DNA of 24,924 nucleotides from an uncultured Oscillospiraceae bacterium (lineage in GTDB: Bacteria > Bacillota > Clostridia > Oscillospirales > Oscillospiraceae), in assembly GCA_934597165.1 (NCBI GenBank), contig CAKTQP010000030.1:1-24924 (forward strand), read 5' to 3'. The position numbers were made by a program, and so were the translations under genes. How positions within the stretch are numbered: position 1 is the stretch's first letter; the number at the start of each line of letters is the position of its first letter. Shown piece by piece: positions 7,752 through 16,739 of the stretch. The notes beneath the pieces are model-generated. The model saw nothing but the letters and a program-made list of their open reading frames with translations, was not told the origin of the DNA and ran no database searches.

Positions 7752-8129
7752 ATGGCAGAAGCGTTAGAACTCACCGCGGCCATCGTCAAAGCCTTGGACG
7801 CCAAGCGTGCCATGCGCATTGAAGTGCTGCACACCACCGACGTGACCACCCTGGCGGACTACTTTATCATGTGCTCCGCTGCATCCACCACCCAGCTGCG
7901 CACCCTGTCCGACGCCTGCGAGGAAGCGGCAGAGAAGCTGGGGGAAGTGCCCCACCACATCGAGGGCGAACGCACCAGCGGCTGGGTGCTGCTGGACTAC
8001 AGCTCGGTCATCATCCACCTGTTCCTGCCGGAGCAGCGGGAATTCTATGACCTGGAACGGATGTGGCTGGACGCCGACCAGGTGGACATCACGCCGTTCC
8101 TGGAAGAGGCAAAAAACGAACAGGCATAA
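7752..8129 (+). CDS. rsfS: Ribosome silencing factor RsfS (YbeB/Iojap family)
   Basis: RsfS binds ribosomal protein uL14 and blocks joining of the 30S and 50S subunits when nutrients run low. The 125-residue length is typical. The protein has the family's DVTTLADYFIMCSAAST near residues 30-46, the HHIEGERTSGWVLLDY segment near 73-88, and the YDLERMWLDAD ending. AAGGAG at 7735-7740 lies 11 bases before the ATG. The position after nadD/yqeK and before leuS matches the common Firmicute order. Confidence 0.95.
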   Translation: MAEALELTAAIVKALDAKRAMRIEVLHTTDVTTLADYFIMCSAASTTQLRTLSDACEEAAEKLGEVPHHIEGERTSGWVLLDYSSVIIHLFLPEQREFYDLERMWLDADQVDITPFLEEAKNEQA

Positions 8130-8175
8130 TCAAAAATTCAATCTATATACAATAATATTAAAGGCGGGATTTTAA

Positions 8176-10698
<2,523 letters not shown>

Positions 10699-10744
10699 TT
10701 CACTGTTTTTTACCGGCATATCGCCGAAAATCTGCAATGCCCCC

Positions 10745-10798
10745 TTGACAACGAGCGTTGAGAGGCGTAAACTAGATGACAATGAAGCTAGTTATAAT
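10745..10798 (+). promoter_or_regulatory. Promoter region of rpsU
   Basis: A consensus TTGACA (10745-10750) is 17 bp from TAAACT (10768-10773). A second, consensus TATAAT lies at 10793-10798, without a good -35 box at the right distance. A dyad AACTAG (10770-10775) and CTAGTT (10788-10793), 12 bp apart, overlaps both -10 boxes and could be a regulator site. Either or both promoters may drive rpsU. Confidence 0.6.
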
Positions 10799-10804
10799 GC
10801 TTCC

Positions 10805-10834
10805 TATGCCCTTGTCACAGACTCCCTGGGCATA
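10805..10834 (+). promoter_or_regulatory. Leader hairpin just before the rpsU ribosome binding site
   Basis: TATGCCC (10805-10811) and GGGCATA (10828-10834) form a perfect 7-bp stem with a 16-base loop. The loop contains CTCCC (10822-10826), complementary to the GGGAG within the ribosome binding site at 10841-10846. This suggests, but does not prove, control of rpsU translation by alternative pairing. Confidence 0.4.
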
Positions 10835-10854
10835 TTCGAGGGGAGGGAAAATAG

Positions 10855-11037
10855 ATGGCTGAAGTCCGTGTAAGAGAAAATGAATCTCTGGATAGCGCTC
10901 TGAAACGCTTTAAGCGTAGCTGCGTTAAGTCCGGTGTTCTGGCAGAGGTCCGTAAGCGTGAGCATTACGAAAGCCCCAGTGTGAAGCGTCGTAAGAAGTC
11001 CGAAGCTGCCAGAAAGAATCGCAAAAGATTCTACTAA
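10855..11037 (+). CDS. rpsU: 30S ribosomal protein bS21
   Basis: Small, very basic 60-residue protein of the 30S subunit that lies near the anti-Shine-Dalgarno end of 16S rRNA and helps translation initiation. The sequence is typical: RVRENESLDSALKRFKRSC at the start and the KRRKKSEAARKNRKRF tail. A very strong GGGAGGG at 10841-10847 precedes the ATG. It forms its own transcription unit between leuS and a terminator. Confidence 0.97.
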   Translation: MAEVRVRENESLDSALKRFKRSCVKSGVLAEVRKREHYESPSVKRRKKSEAARKNRKRFY

Positions 11038-11047
11038 GTTGTAAACG

Positions 11048-11082
11048 AAACCCCTTGTGCCACAGGCGCAAGGGGTTTTATT
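11048..11082 (+). terminator. Rho-independent terminator of rpsU
   Basis: AAACCCCTTGTGC (11048-11060) pairs with GCGCAAGGGGTTT (11066-11078), with one G-T wobble and the loop CACAG. A short T-rich run follows. It starts ten bases after the rpsU stop. Confidence 0.9.
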
Positions 11083-11097
11083 TCGCCCACAACGCAC

Positions 11098-11133
11098 AAA
11101 CGACCCTGTACCACCGTACAGGGTCGTTTTTTT
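11098..11133. terminator. Bidirectional terminator between rpsU and the reverse-strand gene
   Basis: A perfect 14-bp stem (AAACGACCCTGTAC, 11098-11111) with loop CACC is followed by seven T residues on the plus strand. On the minus strand it begins right after the stop of the convergent gene ending at 11133, with a shorter T tract. It probably ends that gene and backs up rpsU termination. Confidence 0.85.
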
Positions 11134-11894
11134 CACCAGACCGGCGGCTGAAACCCCGCAACCTCCTCCCAGCACACCAAAACCCCCGCCAACCCCAGCT
11201 CCGCCGCCAAATCCAGCTTCGCCTGGACGCTGGCGGCGTTGTCATATAAGATGAGGTGGAGCCGCTCCGCCTCCCGGTAGGTGGCGTACTGACAACAGAA
11301 ATCCTCCGAGAACCACGCCCGGCACCGATGCCGCGCGAACCGCTCCCGCAGCTCCGGCAGCGTCAGCGCCACCCCTTGCCCGTCCGGGCAGGGGAGCACC
11401 AAATCCCACGGACTGCACTCCAGCGCCAGCACCACACGGCCGCCGTACCGCTCCAGCGCCTGCCGTATCCGCCCCCGCAGCGTCCCGCCGGAGAGCTGGG
11501 AGGAGACCAGCACTTGCGCCACGGACGATGCGCCTGCAAAGGCTTCTGGGACAGTGAAGGACAGGCCGTTTTCCCTGAGCACCCCATCCAGCCGCTGTGC
11601 CAACGCGGCCCCGTCCGCCGTCTCCGCCCAGTTGGCCAGCACCCCCGCCGCCTGTTGTGCCTGACACTCCGCCAGCACCTGGCGACAGAACCAGTCCAGC
11701 CCAGCAGGAGAGGCGGGAGCAACGCCGCCCACCATGAGGACACATCCGACAGGCAGCGCACCCTGCCCCGCCCGCAAAAGCTGGCCGTCCGGGGCGGCCT
11801 GGTAGGCCATGGGGACGGGGGTGAAGGGACGGGGGAGGGACGGTGTGACGGCGGTGGGGGCGTGGGCGAGAAAAAGGGGTAGGGTGTGTGACAT
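11133..11894 (-). CDS. Protein of unknown function with a glycoside-hydrolase-18-like C-terminus
   Basis: A 253-residue protein without signal peptide or membrane segment. I do not recognise a named family. The pattern of alternating strands and helices resembles a TIM barrel. The end (residues about 213-253: HLILYDNAASVQAKLDLAAELGLAGVLV...W) resembles the last barrel units of chitinase-like GH18 proteins, where a 'wydd..Si..K...a...glaGv..W' pattern is typical. The acidic DxxDxDxE catalytic motif is not visible, so it may be non-catalytic or remote. The start is well supported: AAGGAGG (minus strand of 11904-11910) lies 9 bases before the ATG. It is monocistronic, convergent with rpsU and divergent from yqeG. 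It is GC-rich like its neighbours, with no sign of transfer. Confidence 0.8.
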   Translation of the reverse strand: MSHTLPLFLAHAPTAVTPSLPRPFTPVPMAYQAAPDGQLLRAGQGALPVGCVLMVGGVAPASPAGLDWFCRQVLAECQAQQAAGVLANWAETADGAALAQRLDGVLRENGLSFTVPEAFAGASSVAQVLVSSQLSGGTLRGRIRQALERYGGRVVLALECSPWDLVLPCPDGQGVALTLPELRERFARHRCRAWFSEDFCCQYATYREAERLHLILYDNAASVQAKLDLAAELGLAGVLVCWEEVAGFQPPVW

Positions 11895-11908
11895 TTGGAA
11901 AATCCTCC

Positions 11909-11937
11909 TTGTATTTGAGCGGTGAAGATGATAGAAT
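11909..11937 (+). promoter_or_regulatory. Putative promoter of the yqeG operon
   Basis: TTGTAT (11909-11914) is 17 bp from TAGAAT (11932-11937), within the AT-rich gap between two divergent genes. The -10 box is 61 bases before yqeG. It overlaps the leader of the reverse-strand gene, whose own promoter I could not place with confidence. Confidence 0.5.
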
Positions 11938-11997
11938 TAAAATGTTACAGTTTGTTACCGAATTGGAACGAATTCGCAGTATTTTTGGAGGAACCCT

Positions 11998-12501
11998 ATG
12001 GGCGCACTGATCCCCGACCGCATCGAGGCAGGCTTCGACCGGCTCCAGCCGGACTGGCTCCGCAGCAAAGGCATCCGCTTGGTTTTGGCGGACTTGGACA
12101 ACACCTTGACCCGCTACCGTCAGCTGGAACCCGACCCAGCGCTCATCACCTGGCGGGACAGGCTGCACCAGGCGGGCATCACCCTCTTTGTGGTCTCCAA
12201 CAGCCGCCGCCCGAACCGTGCCCAGCAGTTCTGCGCCAACCTGGACGTGCCCTTCATCAGCCACGCCGGCAAGCCACACGCCGCCGCCTTTCATCAGGCC
12301 ATGGAGCAGTGCGGCTGTCAGGCGGAGGAGACCATCATGATCGGCGACCAGATTTTTACGGACATCTGGGGCGGCCACAACGCCGGTATCCGTGCCGTCT
12401 ACATCCGTCCCATCGCCCTGAACACCATCTTTCGCAAGATTCGCTACGGCATCGAAGCGCCCTTCCGGCTGCTCTGCCGCATGAGAGGGGAGAGACTATG
12501 A
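11998..12501 (+). CDS. yqeG: HAD-superfamily phosphatase, YqeG family
   Basis: A 167-residue HAD (subclass IIIA) phosphatase-like protein. Motif I is ADLDNTL with D32 and D34, motif II VSNSRR with S67, a lysine at 92 in GKP, and motif III MIGDQIFTD with D117 and D122. All four catalytic motifs are intact. The physiological substrate of the bacterial family is not established; the yeast relative Gep4 dephosphorylates phosphatidylglycerophosphate. GGAGG at 11987-11991 precedes the ATG. The stop overlaps the start of the next gene (ATGA), making it the first gene of a tightly coupled three-gene operon. Confidence 0.93.
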   Translation: MGALIPDRIEAGFDRLQPDWLRSKGIRLVLADLDNTLTRYRQLEPDPALITWRDRLHQAGITLFVVSNSRRPNRAQQFCANLDVPFISHAGKPHAAAFHQAMEQCGCQAEETIMIGDQIFTDIWGGHNAGIRAVYIRPIALNTIFRKIRYGIEAPFRLLCRMRGERL

Positions 12502-13358
12502 GCGTCCTGTTCGGCGTAGCCGGAAACTCCGACACCTTCACCAAAACCGTCAGCAAAGCCAGCGCTGACGCCCCCGCCTGGCTCCGCGCCATCGGCCTGG
12601 ACGCTTACGAGTACCAGTGCGGCAAGGGCGTGCGGGTGGGGGAGGCCACCGCGCGGCAGATTGGCGAAAACGCCGCCCAAGCCGGCGTCACCCTGTCCCT
12701 CCACGCCCCCTATTTCATCAGCCTGGCAAATCCCGACCCGGAGACGGTGCAGAAGTCCATCGGCTACGTCACCGCCTCCTGCCGCGCCGCCCAGTGGATG
12801 GGCGCGGGGCGGGTCATCGTCCACTCCGGCGCGCTGATGAAACGCACCCGCCGGGAGGCGTTGGACATCGCAAAAGCCAACCTGAAGGCCATCCTGGACG
12901 CCTGTGACGAACAAGGTTATGGTGACATCACCCTCTGTCCCGAAACCATGGGCAAGATCAACCAGCTGGGCGACCTGACCGAGGTGCTGGAGCTGTGCGG
13001 GGTGGATGAACGGCTGGTGCCCTGCGTGGATTTTGGGCATTTGTACGCCCGTTCCCTGGGGGAACTCAACGGCGCGGACGCCTGCAAGGCCATGCTGGAC
13101 GAGATGGCGGACGCACTGGGGGAGGAGCGGGCGTCCCGGTTCCACAGTCACTTCTCCAAGATCGCCTTCACCCCCAAGGGCGGCGAACAGAAGCACCTGC
13201 GCTTCTCCGACGAGGGCTGGGGGCCGGAATTCCGGCCGCTGGCGGAGGAGATCGCCCGGCGCGGGTGGAGTCCTACCTTTATCTGTGAATCATCCGGCAC
13301 CCAGAGCGAGGATGCCTTGACCATGAAAGCCATTTACCAGGAGGTGTCCCGTTCATGA
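12498..13358 (+). CDS. TIM-barrel protein related to endonuclease IV (AP endonuclease family 2)
   Basis: The 286-residue protein resembles endonuclease IV, a zinc enzyme that cuts DNA at abasic sites. Candidate metal ligands appear in order and at nearly the same numbers as in the classical enzyme: H69 (LHAPY), H109 (VHSG), E149 (CPET), D178 and H181 (VDFGH), H216 or H218 (FHSHFSK), H233 and E264 (ICESSG). Where the family has D-x-H before the last region, this protein reads Q231-K-H233. One ligand is therefore changed and the activity is uncertain; another sugar-phosphate isomerase-like function is possible. The reading frame is open far upstream, but the ATG at 12498, overlapping the yqeG stop, gives the natural N-terminus. 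It overlaps the next gene by ATGA too. Confidence 0.85.
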   Translation: MSVLFGVAGNSDTFTKTVSKASADAPAWLRAIGLDAYEYQCGKGVRVGEATARQIGENAAQAGVTLSLHAPYFISLANPDPETVQKSIGYVTASCRAAQWMGAGRVIVHSGALMKRTRREALDIAKANLKAILDACDEQGYGDITLCPETMGKINQLGDLTEVLELCGVDERLVPCVDFGHLYARSLGELNGADACKAMLDEMADALGEERASRFHSHFSKIAFTPKGGEQKHLRFSDEGWGPEFRPLAEEIARRGWSPTFICESSGTQSEDALTMKAIYQEVSRS

Positions 13359-14425
13359 ACCATCTCAACGCCATCACCGCCCAGCTGGACGCCTACCAGT
13401 TGGACGCCCTGTGCATCACCAGCGAGCCGGGCGAATACTACGCCGTAGGTGTGAAAGGGGAGGGGCTGGTGCTGGTCACCCGGCAGGGGTGCCACTACTT
13501 CACCGACTCCCGCTATATCGAACTCGCCCAGAACACCGTCGCCAACGCCGCCGTGACCATGGTGACCCCACAGCAGGATCACCTGGCGCTGGCCAGCCAG
13601 GTGCTGGCACACCACGCTTTGAAACGGGTGGGCATCGAGGAGCAGTACCTGACCGTGGAGCGCTGGCAGAAGATGCAGGCGGCCTTCCCGGAGGGCACCG
13701 AGCTGGTCCCGGCGGGGAAGCTGGTCACCGGATTGCGCGGCTCCAAGACGGAAGAGGAGCTGGCCGTCATGCAGAAGGCGCAGGACATCACCGACCAGGT
13801 CTTTGACGAGATCTGCGATTTCATTCACCCGGGCGTCACCGAATCCGAGGTGGCCGCTCAGCTGACCTACCTCCAGATGAAGCACGGCGCGGAGGGCAAC
13901 TCCTTCCCGCCCATCGTGGCCTCCGGCGCCAACGGCAGTATGCCCCACGCCATCCCCGGCCCCAAACCCATCCAGACCGGCGAGTTCGTGACCATGGATT
14001 TCGGCTGTATTTATGCAGGCTACTGCTCCGACATGACCCGCACCGTGGCCATCGGCCAGCCCAGCGACGAGATGCGCAAGGTCTACGACGCCGTGCTGGA
14101 AGCCCAGCTCACCGGCATCGCCACCGCAAAAGCAGGCGTCCCCGGCTGCGACGTCCACAACGCTGCCTGGGACGTGCTGAAAAAACACGGCTACGGCGAC
14201 TACTTCGGCCACGGCTTCGGCCACAGCCTGGGCATCGAGATCCACGAAAGCCCCAACGCCAACCGTTCCAACACCAAACCGCTGCCCATGGGCGCGGTCA
14301 TCTCCGCAGAACCGGGGGTGTACCTGCCCGGGAAATTTGGCGTGCGCATTGAGGATGTGCTCTACCTGACGGAAACTGGAAACACCATCCTCACCCACGC
14401 ACCCAAGCAGCTCATCATCTTATAA
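13355..14425 (+). CDS. pepQ: Xaa-Pro aminopeptidase/dipeptidase, M24 family
   Basis: A 356-residue cytoplasmic metallopeptidase that removes an N-terminal residue before proline or cleaves Xaa-Pro dipeptides. It has an N-terminal creatinase-like domain (about 1-130) and a C-terminal pita-bread catalytic domain. All five metal ligands are visible: D215 (TMDFG), D226 (CSDMTRT), H290 (GHGFGHSLG), E319 (SAEPGVY) and E333 (VRIEDV). I cannot tell aminopeptidase from prolidase by eye, so the symbol is tentative. It overlaps the preceding gene by ATGA. In many Firmicutes elongation factor P follows this gene, but here a secreted protein does. Confidence 0.92.
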   Translation: MNHLNAITAQLDAYQLDALCITSEPGEYYAVGVKGEGLVLVTRQGCHYFTDSRYIELAQNTVANAAVTMVTPQQDHLALASQVLAHHALKRVGIEEQYLTVERWQKMQAAFPEGTELVPAGKLVTGLRGSKTEEELAVMQKAQDITDQVFDEICDFIHPGVTESEVAAQLTYLQMKHGAEGNSFPPIVASGANGSMPHAIPGPKPIQTGEFVTMDFGCIYAGYCSDMTRTVAIGQPSDEMRKVYDAVLEAQLTGIATAKAGVPGCDVHNAAWDVLKKHGYGDYFGHGFGHSLGIEIHESPNANRSNTKPLPMGAVISAEPGVYLPGKFGVRIEDVLYLTETGNTILTHAPKQLIIL

Positions 14426-14462
14426 GCAAAGACCCATCAGACGAAAAGAAAGCGAGTGACCT

Positions 14463-15782
14463 ATGAACAAACGAATCCTCTCCCTGGTGCTGGCTCTGGC
14501 CATGAGCCTCTCCCTGGCCGCACCCACCACTGCCTTCGCGGCAGACGCCACCGAAGAACCTGTTACGGTATATGCGACCGAGGCGGAAGAAAATACCCCC
14601 GCTCCCGCAGACCCCGAGGCTGAACCGGGCGCCGAACCGGAGCAGCCCACCGAGCCGGTGGAAAAAGCCACCCAGGAGATCACCGGTGTGGAAGATGCCT
14701 ACACCTTCTCCGCGGACAAGAAGGGCGCAGCCCTCACCGCTGCCACCACCGGCGACGGCGCCCTGACCTACGCATCCGACGCCCCCGAAGTGGCCGCCGT
14801 AGAGGAGACCACCGGCGCGCTGACCTTGGGCGTGGCTGGCACCGCCACCATCACCATCACCGCCGCCGAGACCGATCAGCACAAGGCAGCGGAAAAGCAG
14901 GTCGCCGTCACCGTCACCAAGGCCAAGCAGAAGATCACCGGCGTGGACAAGAGCCTGGATCTGAAGTACAAGGCCGACGGCACCTATCAGCTCAAGGCCA
15001 AGGCAGCCACCGCGCTGAGCTACAAGTCCAGCGACACCAAGGTGGCCACCGTGGACAAGAAGGGCAAGCTCACCATGAAGGGTCTGGGCACCGTGGTCAT
15101 CACCATCACCGCCAAGGAGACCGGCAGCTACACCAAGGCCACCCACAAGGTGGAGATCGAAGTCTACAAGACCGCCGCTAAGCTGAAGGTGTCCAAATAT
15201 TATAAGAAGAGCAAGTTCTACAAGCGCCTCATGGCTCTCAAGCTCAGCGGCACCACCCGCCAGAACGTCATGGCCATCGCCGAAACTCAGGTGGGCTACC
15301 ACGAGGGCAACAGCCTCAGCCAGATGACCGGCACCAACAAAAAGGGCAGCGGCAACTACACCGAGTACGGCTATGTCTACGGCATCCAGGGCGCTTGGTG
15401 CGCCATGTTCGTCAACTGGTGCGCCCGGGAGAACGCCACCTCCACCAAGGTCGTCCCCAAGTACTGCCGGGTCATGGACTATCGCAGCTTCTACCAGAAG
15501 CAGAAGCGCTATTACACCTGGGCCAACACCAAGGGCGGCAGAGGCAAATACCTGCCCAAGGCCGGCGACATGATCTTCTACACCACCTACCCCGGCGCCT
15601 CCTCCCAGCACATCGGCTACGTCAAGAGCTGTAAGGTCAAGGGCAGCAAGATCACCATCGTCACCACCGAGGGCAACAGCAGCGACGAATGCCGCCACAA
15701 GACCTACACCCTCCGCACCAAGAGCAACGGCCGCATCGCTGCCGGCTGGTACATCCACGGCTTCTCCTCTCCCAAGTATTGA
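14463..15782 (+). CDS. Secreted protein with Ig-like repeats and a C-terminal CHAP (peptidoglycan hydrolase-like) domain
   Basis: A 439-residue exported protein. Residues 1-26 form a clear signal peptide (NKR, hydrophobic core, cleavage after AFA). Residues 27 to about 68 are an acidic, proline-rich linker. Residues about 70-153 and 154-236 are two similar Big2/Ig-like units, each beginning QxITGV.. and ending in VTITITA.. plus a strand. The C-terminal domain from about 265 resembles CHAP amidases/peptidases: AIAETQVGYHEG, C313 in AWCAMFVNWC, H383 in QHIGYV, and E403/N405 as the likely third residue. It probably cuts or binds cell-wall peptidoglycan. There is no LPXTG anchor or SLH domain. 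The ribosome binding site is weak (AGCGAG). It starts 37 bases after pepQ and may be cotranscribed. Confidence 0.87.
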   Translation: MNKRILSLVLALAMSLSLAAPTTAFAADATEEPVTVYATEAEENTPAPADPEAEPGAEPEQPTEPVEKATQEITGVEDAYTFSADKKGAALTAATTGDGALTYASDAPEVAAVEETTGALTLGVAGTATITITAAETDQHKAAEKQVAVTVTKAKQKITGVDKSLDLKYKADGTYQLKAKAATALSYKSSDTKVATVDKKGKLTMKGLGTVVITITAKETGSYTKATHKVEIEVYKTAAKLKVSKYYKKSKFYKRLMALKLSGTTRQNVMAIAETQVGYHEGNSLSQMTGTNKKGSGNYTEYGYVYGIQGAWCAMFVNWCARENATSTKVVPKYCRVMDYRSFYQKQKRYYTWANTKGGRGKYLPKAGDMIFYTTYPGASSQHIGYVKSCKVKGSKITIVTTEGNSSDECRHKTYTLRTKSNGRIAAGWYIHGFSSPKY

Positions 15783-15857
15783 GCCACAGGCCGGAAACTT
15801 TGACAAAATTACGAAAAACCCCCGCCCCAGTCAGGGCAAAACAGTGAAAAGTTTTCC

Positions 15858-15886
15858 TTGACGGGGTGGGGGGGCAGTGTTATAAT
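15858..15886 (+). promoter_or_regulatory. Strong promoter of the str operon (rpsL)
   Basis: TTGACG (15858-15863) is 17 bp from a consensus TATAAT (15881-15886), with an extended TG at 15878-15879. The spacer is almost all G (GGGGTGGGGGGG at 15863-15874). A C-rich tract at 15819-15828 is complementary to it with one wobble. Transcription would give a leader of about 170 nt before rpsL. Confidence 0.8.
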
Positions 15887-15969
15887 TAGAGACTGTGTAG
15901 GTTTGGGATATTACAGAAAACCAGGAAAATCGACCACGATGTTCCACCCAAGCCACCCCAGGCCTTGCG

Positions 15970-16012
15970 CCTGCCAGAAAAGTTTTTAGCGGCAGGAGGA
16001 ATAATCTTCCTC
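15970..16012 (+). promoter_or_regulatory. Paired hairpins in the rpsL leader
   Basis: CCTGCC (15970-15975) pairs with GGCAGG (15991-15996). GAGGAA (15996-16001) pairs with TTCCTC (16007-16012) around the loop TAATC. The stems share one base and would stack or compete. No known ribosomal-protein leader motif is recognised, and there is no T-run, so a role is only suggested by position. Confidence 0.35.
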
Positions 16013-16064
16013 ACAGCTGTTAAAATAAATCTATTGTATCTTTGAAGAAAGGAGGAAATCTAAT

Positions 16065-16484
16065 ATGCCTACTTTTAATCAGCTGGTTCGTAAGGGCAGA
16101 GAGACTTCCATCTACAAGTCCAATTCCCCCGCACTGCAGAAGGGCAAGAACACTCTGAAGGACAGAGAGACCAATCAGCCTTCTCCCCAGAAGAGAGGTG
16201 TTTGCACCGCTGTTCGTACCGCAACCCCCAAAAAGCCCAACTCCGCACTGCGTAAGATCGCCCGTGTGCGCCTGAGCAATGGTTACGAAGTCACCGCTTA
16301 TATCCCCGGTGTCGGCCACAACCTGCAGGAACACTCCGTCGTCATGATCCGTGGCGGCCGTGTCAAGGACCTGCCCGGTGTGCGTTATCACATCATCCGT
16401 GGTTCTCTGGATACCCAGGGTGTCACCGGCCGTATGCAGGCTCGTTCCAAGTACGGTGCAAAGCGTCCCAAGACCAAGAAGTAA
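16065..16484 (+). CDS. rpsL: 30S ribosomal protein uS12
   Basis: Decoding-centre protein of the small subunit, 139 residues, the usual length in Gram-positive bacteria. It has the typical PTFNQLVRKGR start, TPKKPNSALRK at 54-64 and GHNLQEHSVVMIRGGRVKDLPGVRYH at 84-109. The lysines that mutate in streptomycin resistance (56/57 region and K101) are in the wild-type state. AAAGGAGG at 16048-16055 is 9 bases before the ATG. Codon use is like that of highly expressed genes (CGT, GTC, AAG). It begins the str operon. Confidence 0.97.
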   Translation: MPTFNQLVRKGRETSIYKSNSPALQKGKNTLKDRETNQPSPQKRGVCTAVRTATPKKPNSALRKIARVRLSNGYEVTAYIPGVGHNLQEHSVVMIRGGRVKDLPGVRYHIIRGSLDTQGVTGRMQARSKYGAKRPKTKK

Positions 16485-16532
16485 TCTATTTTTGGACTGA
16501 GACCCGAGCAAAACTCACTTTTGAAAGCACTT

Positions 16533-16701
16533 TTGCGCTCTGAGCGCAAGGCGCAAGCCTTGCCAGGAGTCGTTTATCATATATTTTACCGGGTTGTGTA
16601 TCACACAAACGTCGGAATATGGGTAGACCTCTGGCAGGCACTGGACAAGCAGGCACTTGTCTCACACGGAAGCGGCTCTCCCCGCACGAGAACCGCTCTC
16701 G
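16533..16701 (+). ncRNA. Structured rpsL-rpsG intercistronic region (candidate regulatory RNA element)
   Basis: The 255 bases between rpsL and rpsG contain at least five hairpins. TTGCGCT/AGCGCAA (16533-16549) has loop CTG. CAAGGC/GCCTTG (16547-16562) has a GCAA tetraloop. TTGTGT/ACACAA (16594-16608) and GACAAG/CTTGTC (16644-16661) follow. Last comes a choice between AGCGGCTCTC (16671-16680) with GAGAACCGCT (16688-16697) and a local CGAGA/TCTCG stem (16687-16701). Two pairs are mutually exclusive. In E. coli the S12-S7 intercistronic RNA is the S7 binding site for feedback control, so an analogous role is plausible. No open frame here looks real. Confidence 0.45.
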
Positions 16702-16739
16702 AGTACCTATGAAATCATACTGTGAAGGAGGGAAGTAAA

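Noticed and set aside
8130..8175. T-box riboswitch before leuS
   Set aside because: Only 46 bases separate rsfS and leuS and they hold no specifier hairpin, no T-box sequence and no terminator.
10699..10744. Terminator of leuS
   Set aside because: Only a 4-bp stem (CGGC/GCCG) without a following T-run is present; it is too weak to call.
11922..12497. A much longer N-terminus for the endonuclease IV-like protein
   Set aside because: The upstream part of the frame overlaps the whole of yqeG and translates to proline/arginine-rich nonsense. The ATG at 12498 overlaps the yqeG stop and gives the family N-terminus.
16065..16484. Streptomycin-resistance mutation in rpsL
   Set aside because: The lysines and flanking residues in PKKPNS and GGRVKDLPGV are in the usual sensitive form.
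16521..16712. A 63-codon frame in the rpsL-rpsG spacer
   Set aside because: There is no ribosome binding site and no protein-like composition, and the DNA there is dominated by hairpins.
16722..16739. Earlier GTG start for rpsG
   Set aside because: The ribosome binding site AAGGAGGG lies downstream of it, and the GTG at 16740 gives the standard 156-residue protein.
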